From positions 1,685,701 to 1,749,700 of the forward strand of contig CAJNOP010000029.1 of the NCBI GenBank assembly GCA_905250075.1: a stretch of DNA of 64,000 nt, given 5' to 3'. A program made the position numbers and the translations under genes. The stretch is from Rotaria sp. Silwood1 (taxonomy: Eukaryota; Rotifera; Eurotatoria; Philodinida; Philodinidae). Shown here in pieces: positions 1-10,906 of the stretch; within the stretch, counting starts at the first letter, position 1; the number at the start of each line of letters is the position of its first letter. Under the pieces are notes generated by a model, which did no database searches, was not told where the DNA came from, and was given only the letters and a program-made list of their open reading frames with translations.

Positions 1-104
1 TCAGTTCTTAGCCACTGCTAATCCCTATTCAAATCCATGAGACCTAGATTGTTGACATTTTTCCAATGAATCCCAACAGCCTGAAGCATTTCTTCAGGGA
101 ATTT

Positions 105-170
105 TCCAGTGCAGCAACTAGTTGCTCGTCAGCACTCCTTTGGGGCGCTACTCACAGCTAACCACTGCCA
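105..170 (+). repeat. Direct repeat, left copy
   Basis: A locally GC-richer stretch (tagttgctcgtcagcactcc, then a gcgctactcacagctaacc block) recurs in diverged form at 1715-1780 in the same orientation. By eye about 70% of some 50 bases agree. The two copies bracket the inverted-repeat element at 302-1540, so they may be parts of an older element into which the inner one inserted, or a dispersed repeat. Neither copy has coding potential. Confidence 0.45.
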
Positions 171-301
171 CATGTAATCCTATTCTTCCATAAAGTCATC
201 ATCTTCGATATACACCGTATCGATATTCCAAGGTGATCTTACTTCGAAAAATCGTTAGATTTATAACATGAGAATTCTTGATCAGTAGTTCCGAACAATT
301 G

Positions 302-1540
302 CATATCATTCGTCGACAGCACACTTTGTCAACAAACGTTTTGTCGATAGAAACTTTGTTGACAGCCGTTTCGTCGACATTATACTGTATCGAATTCATT
401 TCGTCGACAACTCTTTTGGTCGATAACGTATTTCTTCTCTTCCTTACGAAATACTTTATTCTTACAATGTACCAACTTAGGAAATGATTTTACCATCCCT
501 AACAAACTCAAAAGTTTTCCTCGCATGCATGTAGGTGCACATGACTGCCTGAGAGTACTTCATCACCAAAATCATAATGGCTTTCACAGTTCCACCAGGA
601 TCTACATCCATACATCTATACCTGTCCGTGCACATGCATCTGCTACTGCACTAGACCTACGAAAGTTTCAGCTCATGAACACAGTGCAAATGGGCTAATG
701 AATTGTTCCAATGGATCAATTCAGATCCAAAAGAACTACTCAAGCCATTCATAGAAAATTTGACAATGAAACATAGATGTTCTGAGACCCATTGTTGGCT
801 TCTCTTGACACCGAAGTGCTAGAAGCACCACCTGAAGTTTTAGAGAATCATCTGAGACACTATAAGAATTACCTTGGACGCTGCGGGACTGATTGAGACT
901 CTATGGGATTAGCTGTGATAATATAGACATTACATTTAATGATAGGAGGCTGTGTAGCTATGTTGCTAGCAACTCAGCTGACGCTATCAGCATTCCAGAT
1001 AGTGGCTATAACATTCCAAGTGATATCTAACATCGCAAATGATTCATAGCATTCAGGAAAAGGCTTCTAGAGTCACGCGATCCTTTAGCATCTTAATTAA
1101 TGCTTCTAGTATAGCCAACGGAACTGCTAGCATTTTAGTCTCAGGACAGAACAACAAAGGGCTCCGAACATCTCCGTTTTACTACTGAATTTCTTCAAAA
1201 TAACTCGTGATGTGAGCGGGAGTCGTTACAACAGTTCACAACAGTTCACATCAGTTCATTTTCCGTAACAAATCATCACTTTAGAACTTTCTTCAAATTG
1301 TCGTACCTCTATTCTGCACTCATGTCCATACTCACATCTGCATTTGCTGCCACACCTGTACCTACATGTTCATTCTTGTTATTTTCTATTGTATCTACTT
1401 GGTTAAATAAAAGAAAGTAGGCTAATGCTTCTTAACATTAGTGATGCTCTTCTTCACGAATGTTTGTCGACGAAATCATCCGTCGACAAAATTATTTCGA
1501 CGCAATGCATGTCGACAAAAGTTTGTCGACGAATGATATG
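302..1540. mobile_element. Non-autonomous inverted-repeat element with iterated GTCGAC motifs
   Basis: The left end (302-317) and the right end (1525-1540) are reverse complements of each other (catatcattcgtcgac). Inside each end the core GTCGAC or a one-base variant is repeated every 12-25 bases, at about 312-430 on the left and 1466-1530 on the right. The central kilobase has no long open frame and no recognisable transposase. Terminal inverted repeats plus subterminal iterated motifs are the layout of a non-autonomous DNA transposon, the iterations being candidate transposase-binding sites. No target-site duplication could be fixed, so the exact ends are uncertain. Confidence 0.55.
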
Positions 1541-2272
1541 ATTAACGTCTCGAATCATCACTTTGTTATTAACTATTCCTCATTTCTTTAACCTAATTGT
1601 CTAGCTGAAAAATTAGAGTTTTGTTGGAACTTCTGATTAAGGAAATCTTAGTGTAGTAGTCTCAATGAACCTAGCTTTCATATAGATCTTTTCTGAAACG
1701 ACATAAGAGTTCGCTTGCAATATTAGCGGCTAGTTGTTCGTCGGTGCCCCTCCTGGACGCCACTCACGGCTAGTCGCTCCTTTTTCATCAGTACACTTAA
1801 GCAATAGTTGCTTATTGTCCATTTAACATAAGAAATATGACATTATTTACATATCTCTTTTTATATTACTGCCTTCGAGCTATAGCAGCTAGAAATTCCA
1901 CGAATCAAAACTTCTGAAAACATATATAACGTTAAAAATATGTTTTTTTTTTCATAATAATAATGCATTACAGCCTATTGCCTCATCTCAGTTTAAGACC
2001 CTCTTCTATCTATGCATACATTTTGTCAGATCATAGATTTAACCATATCAAACAACGGGGATAGTTACGCTCGTAAAAGTCAGTCCTATTTGAAAATGAT
2101 GGCAAAATCCAGCTAATTTGTATCCATTCTCTCCATCATTTCAAAAGACACTGGTGCCATTCTTTATGAATAGATGGCTTTTACTATGCCTTTAAAAGCT
2201 GCAAAGATGCGAAGATATGAAATACTTGGCCAACACCTGTTAATAAAGTCCCAACTGTATTTCTATACCAAA
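1541..2272. other. Intergenic, no gene seen
   Basis: Stop-rich AT sequence on both strands. It includes the right copy of the direct repeat at 1715-1780 (see the entry at 105-170) and otherwise shows nothing that can be supported. Confidence 0.5.
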
Positions 2273-3232
2273 CATAAAGAGTGGCCCAGAAGTTCTGATT
2301 CGATTTGTATAATTAATTTTTTTACATTAAAACACATAGTTAAAAATTTGTCCTTATGATAGAAAGATGCAGTAAAAGGCGCTCTACAAAACAGCCTATG
2401 ACTGATTTCCTCTGACTCATATAGTAAGAAAGTTATAAGCTTAGAAATATGCGTCACAAGAAAATAAAAATTAACTGTGAACTCGATCATAATATTTTCG
2501 CTATAAATTCTGTTCCTTAGGTTCCTGGGAGCAAATTCTATTTTTAATAGAAGCGCTGTGAAATTCTCTACAAAATCATACATAGACGTTAGCTTCAAAA
2601 CTTCAATCAAGAAAAGTAAGCACATTATACGGGAGACAAAAAAATTAACACTTTGTGAATTTGTCATTTCTTTTCGACTTGAACTTTTTCTTTTCCTGTT
2701 ATTTCCATAAAAAAAGCATAGCACAAGTGAGAACTCAGTTGAATTTGGTACTTTCAAATATGCTCTTGCTTATGGTCTATAGAAAACTGTTCGTAGAAAT
2801 GATGGTGTGCTGGAGAGCCAACTTTCAAAAATACGTCAAAAATCGACAACCTAGTTTTCGACACTGTACTCAGCAAGGAACAGAAAACCAAATCGACGTT
2901 TTGATGTTGCAGCTAGGTAGAGAAGAACAATCACTTCTAATAAAAACAAAACAAACCTAACCTAAAAATCTTTTGTTTCGATGAAGTTATAGAATTTTTA
3001 CTGAGAGCATCAACTCATTAACGAGGTTCATGGTTAATTTTTATTTTTTGTGACGCATATTTCTAAGCTTATAATTTTCTTACTATGAGTCAGAGAGGAT
3101 CAATCATAGGCTGTTTTGTGTAGCGTCCTTTACTGCATCTTGTTATCATAAGAACAAATTTTTAACTATGTGTTTTAATATAAAAAATTTAATTATACAA
3201 ATCGAGTGAGGACTTCTGCGCCACCCTTTATG
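2273..3232. mobile_element. Foldback/MITE-like element with ~215-bp inverted arms
   Basis: Bases 2273-2494 read on the minus strand match 3022-3232 on the plus strand nearly base for base with small indels. Shared blocks are cataaag-gtgg at the outer tips, a tgacgcatatttctaagctt block in the middle and a cgag-gttca-ggttaattttt block at the inner tips. The arms enclose about 530 bases without transposase similarity. Open frames running through it in either direction are by-products of the palindrome. The layout fits a non-autonomous DNA transposon of the foldback/MITE type. No clear target-site duplication is visible. The arms have diverged, so the insertion is not very recent. Confidence 0.75.
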
Positions 3233-4623
3233 CATGTACCCATGTATATGTACACAAATATATATGGCACATACACTTAAAGAATCGATAGTACAGCAAC
3301 ATTTTCTCCAGGTAGATATTTATTTTTTTTTTGACAAAATTTATCATAATGATCATCATTTGATCAACACGTCAAGTTTATATATTAATATAATTAGTAT
3401 TGTATAAATATATTTCGTAAGTGTTGATTTATACAATGAAGATCATTAGAAACATGTGTTATCTGTCACAAAAATTTATCAATCAGGCAATAAAACAGCA
3501 ATATATTTTTATATCTTAAACAGTTTACTAACACATTTGTTTTTTTGTTTAGTAGATTTGAATAAGATAGTCGAAAAACATGATATCATTAACATGTAAT
3601 TAAATGAAAAATTTAGATAATCAAACATAGATTTTACAATACAGAAGCAGAGTATATAACTATTAATTACTCATTTCAATTCTGACAAGTCCACATATAA
3701 TAATAACGATGAATTTTTTTTTCCAAAATATATTCATTTTTTTCTTTTATTCTAAAAACTTTTCTATATTGATATATAATACGAGAACAATAGTGAGAAA
3801 AAGAAAACAAAAGAAGAGAAGAGAAGGGAAGGATATCAACGACGAAGAAAAATTAATATTTTTTCATACAAGGTCTTTTCAATTATATCTCTTTCAAACG
3901 AGTATCGAAAAGATTCTAAATACAAGAGAACAGTCTCCTATACAGTCGCTTTAATTAATCAAATCATTAATTTATTAAAACAAAACATAACTGAACAAGA
4001 GACATTTCTAACCAATCATCATAACATCCGTTAAAATTATACATTTTATACTTTCTGTTAATCCATGGAATATCGTTTGAATCTGTTTTTATTCAATTAT
4101 TCTCATTTATTTATTAATCCAGGATCAACATATACTTATGCATTTTCTTTTTCTTTTACATTGTTCTAGATTTCATCTTATCATTTTTCCAAATCAACTG
4201 TAAGATAAAGAGAGACACCTGAAACACGTTGAACAAGAAGCTCGTGATTGTTTTCGGTTGCATTGACTTTTTTTTTTTACATAATATGGTTTTGAATAAG
4301 ACTTTACCAATAACTGACAATTGACAGATGATTGAGAATATCCGATGATGATAATAGTTTCTAATACACACAAGATAGCTCTAAAAAACCCAAACATCAT
4401 TTCATTGGAGAAGATCGATTAAAATTCTACAGATTATGTTGTGGTCATACTTCTAATGCGTAATAAATTGAAATAACGTTCAGCGACATCTGAACCTTGA
4501 CTTTTTCTTATTGGTGATAAAAAGTTATTGAAAACATGACATAAACATGAACACAATCCTCTTTTTAATATCCGACCGTCTGCTTTTAAAATTTTCTCTC
4601 TCTTCATCACTACCATTTCGTGC
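3233..4623. other. Intergenic, no gene seen
   Basis: Very AT-rich sequence with poly-T runs and short chance frames only. It runs up to the otubain start codon, so the last few hundred bases presumably contain its promoter and 5' UTR. No conserved core promoter element could be assigned. Confidence 0.5.
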
Positions 4624-7600
4624 ATGGCAACTTCAAGTGATTTAACAGGTATCTCGACTACTAACGAAACAGCTTCAAGTAATAATAATTATGCATCTGT
4701 TGGTTAGTTTATTAATTAAAAAAGAAAAAGAAAAAGAAAAAATCTTTTATGTTTATTAAGACGTAGACCTTGATCAACGAACACAAGAACAACAAAATGA
4801 AATTGAAAAAGAAGTAAATATATATGTTGCTGATTTCTATTAAGTGGAATTCTTTCTCTAGGTTGCCGATCATCAACCATTAATAAGTGCTAAAATTGAA
4901 ACAAGTGAATTAAAAAATGAATATTTATCAGAAGATAAAATTTATCAAGATAAAGTATCTGTAAGTTAAACTATTTTCATTCATAGAAATAAAACTTTAC
5001 TTAAAACAAAAGGAATTAATGAAAAAATATAAATATCTTCGACGTACACGAGGTGATGGTAATTGTTTCTATCGTGCATTTGGTTTTGGTTATCTTGAAA
5101 AAAATTTAAATAATAAAAATGAACTTGAACGATTTCGTCAATTAACACGCGATTTAAAAAATAAACTTGTTCAGTTAGGTTATTTAGATTTTACTGTTGA
5201 AGATGTTAATGATGTGGTATGTTGTATAAGAAAAAAAAAATAGAAAATTAACTTTTAACTTCACTTTTTTGCTTTTAGGTTCTCGAAGTAATTGATAATG
5301 TATACAAAGGTGGAAGTGAAACAACTTTAATGGAAAGTTTTTGCTCACCAGCATATTCAGACTATTTTGTTGCTTATTTACGGTGAGAGATGATCTTAGT
5401 AGTTTTAACGCTTTCTACTCAAAAAAATTCAATTTTCATTTAACGAATGATTAATTTGAGATAAATGTATTGTATAGTATACGAGATTTCGATTGTTGAA
5501 GCTTTTGGAGGATTTCGAGAATGGTCTTTGAAACCATTTGAACACATAATGATGTCTACAACACCTAGTAAAATTGTGTTATTTAATTATATATGCAAAA
5601 TACACAAATATTTTTACAGAGATTGTCAAATTTTGTGCGTCTCAGTAGCACAATTTTCAGATTTAAAATGACTTGAGCAAATGGAGATATATCTTCTCTT
5701 TACACATCCTTAAAGTAGATGCTTCATATAAAATAAAACTTCATATGATGTCTTTGATGAGTATTCCCAGAAACTCAATTAAGTACCAGCATGGGAGACA
5801 TTCCACGAACATACACGACGGCAGCCACACTCTATATCTCTTATTCTAATACTTAATGAATCTTTTGAAGAAATCTTGAAACAGCACATGTAATCCTATC
5901 AGCCTTTTAAAAGAACTGTCAGGCAACACGCGAATTAAAAAAAAGTAATTTGTTTTTTTTTGTCTTTATTATGTTGTTGGATGGTGCATGTAATAAATTG
6001 ATACCTTATCTTTATTTTAACTAATGATTGGACGATTAATAATTCTAGAGAGCTGTGCTTTTGTTAATTGATAGATATATGCATAGTTGTTCAGACGAAG
6101 GAAAGAAAATTTGCAATAAATCGTCCAATGTTAGATAAACTCAGAGTTTTTTAAAAAATCACCCATAGGTGTTCCTGAAAACCTTTAGAACAGTAAAGTA
6201 TAGAGACGTGAACTTTTTTTTTATTAATGTAATTCTATGAGTCAAACATCTATTTTTTGATTTGAAAATTTTTTTCAAATCGCCTTAATATAAAAGTGCT
6301 CATTGATATCAAATTCTTTATTTTAATCTCTAGATCTTAATCAGGTAGTACAGATTGGTTACACAAAAATTAAGTGATACTTTGTAATAAGTGGTCAGAA
6401 CTTTTTAAATTGCCTATCAGTATTTTAAGTTGAACATTACAGGATTTTTCAATGATGAGCTTTATTCATTGTAAAACCTGGTGTATTTTTGAGGCTTGTT
6501 TCATATCTTCTCATATGTTTATGTCTCGAAGAGACACCAAAGAGAATATTAACGAATCCAAAAAGTCCTTTGTTAAATCTAATTACAAAATAATCTGTCC
6601 AGTTTTGTCTGAATAAAATAAATTTATCCGATTATTGGTTTGAAAAATAATTCTAGATTCACAACTTGAGGAAATGCATAATAGTAGAAACAACAGAAAA
6701 GTGTCATGCTTTTTTTCTGTATTGGTGAATATTGAAAAAGAGCATTGCGTCAGTAAATAACGAGACTTTTTATGATTATATGAATTTACAAAATTTTGAA
6801 ACTATCAATCTATTGTTGAGATGGTCAAGCTAATTTTTGAAAAGGTCGAAAGATTCTGAGACAAAATATTTAACTATTTTTTTGCGTATTTAAATGCATT
6901 GGTAGTTATTTAGAATCAGGATTTTGAGTTTCGTCTCTGCTAATAAATCAGATGTTCCTTCCAGAATTATGGCCATTTTACATGATGGCACGATATATAT
7001 CTGATGATTAGAATGTCCTGAAAACTTTAGTTCAAAAAGAATTTTTCTTTTGTGAGTTATTGAATTTTTTCAAATCACTAATATCTTGCGACAGGTAAAA
7101 AAAATCTTTCAAAATTCAGTATCTCGTGAAGAACAATCTCTCAGCTGGAATTTTCAGCACCCACTAACCATCAGACACATGCTAGATATAGAGCCTGAAT
7201 TCAACAGCGATTTTGTGAAGCTTGTGCATATTTTCGAAGAAAATAGTGAGTCAATGTTGTTTGAGAAGCAACTATTGAGAAGATGCCAGATGCTGCAATG
7301 ACAATGGTGACAAATGACAAGGATCAGAGAAATTCAGAATTGAATGTAAATGAAGATCCAGTAGTATATTTAATAAACATAAAAAGACAGAGAACGGTAA
7401 AATGACAAGCAAGAGAAAGTAGAAATGAATGAAGATGTGAAAGAGTGAAGAGAGAAATATGAATAAAGTGAAAATGACTAATGAAAAATACAAACATATC
7501 AACAATAAAATATATAGCGTGGGCAACAAGACAATGAGGGAAACTACAGAGCGAAATAAATGTACATACGTAAACAACATCAAAATAGAACATAAGTGAC

Positions 7601-8595
7601 GTTTGTATCGTCACTCCTTCCCTCACCATTACAGACTTGAGTAATGGAAAAAAGCCCTGAACGGTTAGAATACGTTTATGACTTTTGCGAAGATAAAAAT
7701 CTATATTCAAGATGTCAACGATGATGAATACTGATACATTGATTTGTCACAGTTGTTGTATACTCAACATTAAAAGTGTGAAATAATCAATCTCACTGTA
7801 TGTGACTTGACCCTAATATATAATCGTGCGTTGAGATCTGCTGCTGTTGATATAATGAATATTTACAACAGTCTTATTTGCAGTTTAATTCAATGCTTCT
7901 AATAGTAACAATATCAACAAATATAGGGCATCCGTTAAAAAAATTCTGATCGAAGTACAGAAATAAATGAGACAGATAAGTCTCAAACGAACTGCATTAG
8001 CAAGCTTTTATCACTTGAAATATCTCCATTGTAAATATATGTTCTGAAAGAGCACAAAATTCAGATTCTAATAGACGAACAATAGTCTTGATTGATAAAT
8101 TAAAATTGAAAGGCTAAAATTATAATTGGTACTAAGCTGTGAAAATATGTTTCGATTATTTTAACTACAAGAATTCGAAAAAAACATGCGAAAAACTTAC
8201 ATATTGACTTTTACTCTATAGGTTATTTACTTCGGCTTATCTACAAATGAATTCTACATTTTTTGAAAATTTTATTGAAGATGGAAAAACTGTAAAACAA
8301 TTTTGTAGCACCGTATGTAAACTTTTTTTTTTACTTGATTACATCTAGTTTAATTGTTTATTTTCTATGAAAGGAAGTTGAACCAATGGCACGTGAATCA
8401 GATAATATTCATATAATTGCCTTAGCTAAAGCAGCAGCTGTTCCTTTACGTGTTATATATATGGACCGAAGTGAACACTCTTTATTAACAACACATGATT
8501 TTTCAGCTACGGATGACGACAATAAAAGTACATTTAAACCAATGATTACAATGCTTTATCGTCCTGGTCATTATGATCTTCTTTATGAACATTAA
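4624..8595 (+). CDS. OTUB1: Otubain (OTUB1-type deubiquitinase), 7 exons
   Basis: Ubiquitin thioesterase of the peptidase C65 family, cytosolic or nuclear; otubains cleave Lys48-linked ubiquitin chains. Exons: 4624-4702, 4761-4813, 4862-4960, 5013-5216, 5279-5382, 8222-8312, 8374-8595. They join in frame into 283 residues (human OTUB1 has 271). The catalytic loop TRGDGNCFYRAFGFGYLE supplies Asp92 and Cys95, and RPGHYDLLY near the C-terminus supplies His276, so the triad is complete. The exon 6-7 join reads FCSTEVEPMARESDNIHIIA, close to the FCQQEVEPM...SDHIHIIA stretch of human OTUB1. The N-terminus (about 40 residues) is Ser/Asn/Gln/Glu-rich and unconserved. Five introns are 48-62 bp; the one at 5383-8221 is 2.84 kb. 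An AATAAA lies at about 8715. The OTUB1/OTUB2 choice rests on length and the N-terminal extension. Confidence 0.95.
5383..8221 (+). other. Outsized intron of the otubain gene
   Basis: A 2.84-kb intron in a gene whose other introns are 48-62 bp. The ends are regular (CG|GTGAGA and CTATAG|GTTATT) and the phase is preserved. No transposase, reverse transcriptase or RNA gene was recognised. One stretch (about 7290-7560) is strongly purine-biased on the plus strand, which creates long spurious frames on the minus strand. It may be a degraded insertion, but no terminal repeats were found. Confidence 0.6.
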
Positions 8596-9320
8596 TTAAA
8601 ACATTAAAACTCGGAGATATCGTCCGGTGATTTATATTAGTGATTAGATCATTTCATCTTTTTTTCTTTTGCATGCGAATGTAAATTCGTATTTTAACGA
8701 AAAAAGAAAAACAAAATAAACATTATTGATTCTCATTTCATAAAAATCTAAAAAAATTAAGATAGAAATTTAGAGAATGTCATGGTTTCCTAATTTGTAA
8801 TTTAATTTTCTATTTTATTAGTGAATGATTATTGGCTTCTCTATTTTTTTTTTTGAATCAATAATTATTTGCTTCAATGCAAAGAACGAAAACGAAAGAT
8901 ACTATGCAGACGACAAGCAAATCAGTCGAGTGTGACTGTATGTATTTCGAAGTTAGATATAATAAGAATGATATGAGAAAATGCATTCATGTTTCTTTTT
9001 CTTCTTCCGAAATCGATAGAAGAATAGCAAATGAGAAAAATATATTTAGATGAAATCGCAACCATCCCCATGCAAACTTAGTCTAACAAGTAATCAAAAA
9101 GAGAGAGAAAAGAAAATAAATTGTGATTTTTGTACAAAAAAGAAACATGTAATAACGAAGTAATAAAAAAAATGACTGAGAGACACCTTCGACGACATCA
9201 ATTGGACGCGAAGAAAAGAGAGAGAAAAACGATAGTTTTATTTTTAACAGGTATATCATCGCATCATATTGCATTCATACAAACGACATCATATTGATCT
9301 GCTTCCTATACGCAAGTAGT
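8596..9320. other. Intergenic between otubain and the vWC gene
   Basis: Contains the otubain 3' end with a probable AATAAA poly(A) signal near 8715, then AT-rich sequence and the 5' leader of the next gene. No further gene or RNA is visible. Confidence 0.5.
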
Positions 9321-10213
9321 ATGGTTGAATTACGTGCAGTAATAACAGTAGCAGTGCTTACGGCACTTATTCTTGCTGCTGTTGGTGAAACTAACAAACG
9401 TTTACATGTTCGAGATGACGATCAAAATAATCCTCCAGAATCTACATCACTTGAGCGTGCTCATTGGTGTCGTCACCGCAATGGTACTTTTTTTGCTCTT
9501 GGTTATACATACATGCAATCAGTATGTTCAATGTGCCAATGTACATCATCACGTATTATTCGTTGTTCAACAGTTCAATGTATGCCAGCATATTGTATCG
9601 ATGATACAATGCCAAATCGAAAACCAGGCCACTGTTGTGCACAATGTGGATATGAAGCTCCAGGAAATTCGTGTCTATATAATGGCGTGCCTTTCCCACA
9701 TGGTTCGTTCTAATCCTTAAAAAAAAAAATATATATATATTTATATAATAAATAATTTTTTTTTTTATGTATATAGGTTCCGTCATAAAATCTGTAGAAA
9801 ATAAAATGCAATGTTGGTGCCAATGGGGTACAATTGAATGTCGTGATTATATGGGTTCACTTTTTGAAAGCCTGAATATCCTTAGTGATAAAGCAGCAAT
9901 TTATATCATTGTTATCGTATTATGTATTGTTTTATTTTTCGGTCTATTAATTTGTTGTTCTGGTACACTTTTCTATTATTATTATTATCAACGTTATCAA
10001 CAATCAATGCAGCAAGAATATGACCAATATGTTAATTCATCTGGATGGCAACCAATGAGCGAAGAAGATCAAAATGTAACAGATTTAAGTGCAGAAGAAA
10101 AACGTGCTGAAGCAGAAAAATATCAAGCTTCAAATCCTGATGATTTTGTTCCTCCCCCATATGCTGCATACCATAATTCATTTATGTCTGCAAACGAGGA
10201 GAAAAAAAACTAA
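9321..10213 (+). CDS. vWC-domain single-pass membrane protein with PPPY tail
   Basis: Two exons, 9321-9702 and 9777-10213, give 272 residues. Residues 1-22 form a signal peptide (VITVAVLTALILAAVG). They are followed by a cysteine-rich von Willebrand factor C-type region (about 50-145) with C..C spacing such as CSMCQC, GHCCAQCG and CWCQWGTIECRDY. Next come one transmembrane helix (about 163-185, AIYIIVIVLCIVLFFGLLI), a short Cys/Tyr-rich stretch, and an acidic cytoplasmic tail ending near FVPPPYAAY. PPPY is a PY motif of the kind bound by WW domains of NEDD4-type ubiquitin ligases. The predicted topology is type I. The 74-bp intron falls inside the cysteine domain. The ATG at 9321 is chosen because it starts the signal peptide directly. 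A specific orthologue was not recognised; a role in BMP-type ligand binding or trafficking would be inference. Confidence 0.85.
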
Positions 10214-10906
10214 TTATACATTAATATATTTTACTGAATTTTAAACAAAAAAAAACAATTAGAAAAAACTGCATGAACATGTTCTTGTGTTTTTTTCTTT
10301 TTTTTTTATCCCATCCAAGCATTCAACAGGCTGTGATAAGGGAACATATTTAATACATATAGTTAGAGATTTCTTTTTTTTTCTATATATATATATATAT
10401 GTTTATTATTGAAAATTGTGCTCAGAGTAATCAAGTCTGTCTGGCAATTATATATTTTCATATAATAACATATATATTTCACACTAATTAATATTTCAAA
10501 ATAAACATTAATAAAAGTCATATTTACTTTTTTAAATCGAATTGATTCACTTGAATAAGTAAACAAAATCAATATACCTTTTAATGCGCGGCATCTGTTG
10601 CTTTATATTGATGGTCCTTGAAGAGGCGGCTGCTTGACGGCAACATGCATCGATAGTTACGTAAAATTCATATTAAAGATTAGTACTGTACAATCATCTA
10701 CAATCTGAAAAATACCACTCGGTGATCATTATAGACATCTATAACAAACAAATAAAGTGTTTGGTACTTGAAGTTTTGAATTGATGTTTGTTTTTGATAT
10801 TTTCGTAATTTATTCAGTAGATTGACTAAAGATCTACTTGAAAGAAAAATATAAATATATATGCACTTGAAAGCACTTCAAATAAATTAAAAGAAAAAAA
10901 TATTCA
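10214..10906. other. Intergenic, with one GC-richer hairpin-like patch
   Basis: AT-rich 3' flank of the vWC gene and 5' flank of ZBBX. At about 10584-10660 a locally GC-rich patch can pair gcat.gttgc with gcaacatgc around a loop of roughly 45 bases. It matches no RNA family I recognise. Nothing else is supported. Confidence 0.4.

Noticed and set aside
2263-2960. Frames on both strands over the foldback element
   Set aside because: They follow the inverted arms and have no recognisable domain or codon bias.
7272-7710. Two overlapping long minus-strand frames (about 100-130 codons) inside the otubain intron
   Set aside because: They arise from a purine-rich plus strand, have Leu/Phe/Ser-only composition, no matching splice context, and overlap each other in different frames.
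10584-10660. GC-richer hairpin between the vWC and ZBBX genes as a possible small RNA gene
   Set aside because: Only a short imperfect stem; it lacks tRNA boxes, an snRNA Sm site or other family marks.
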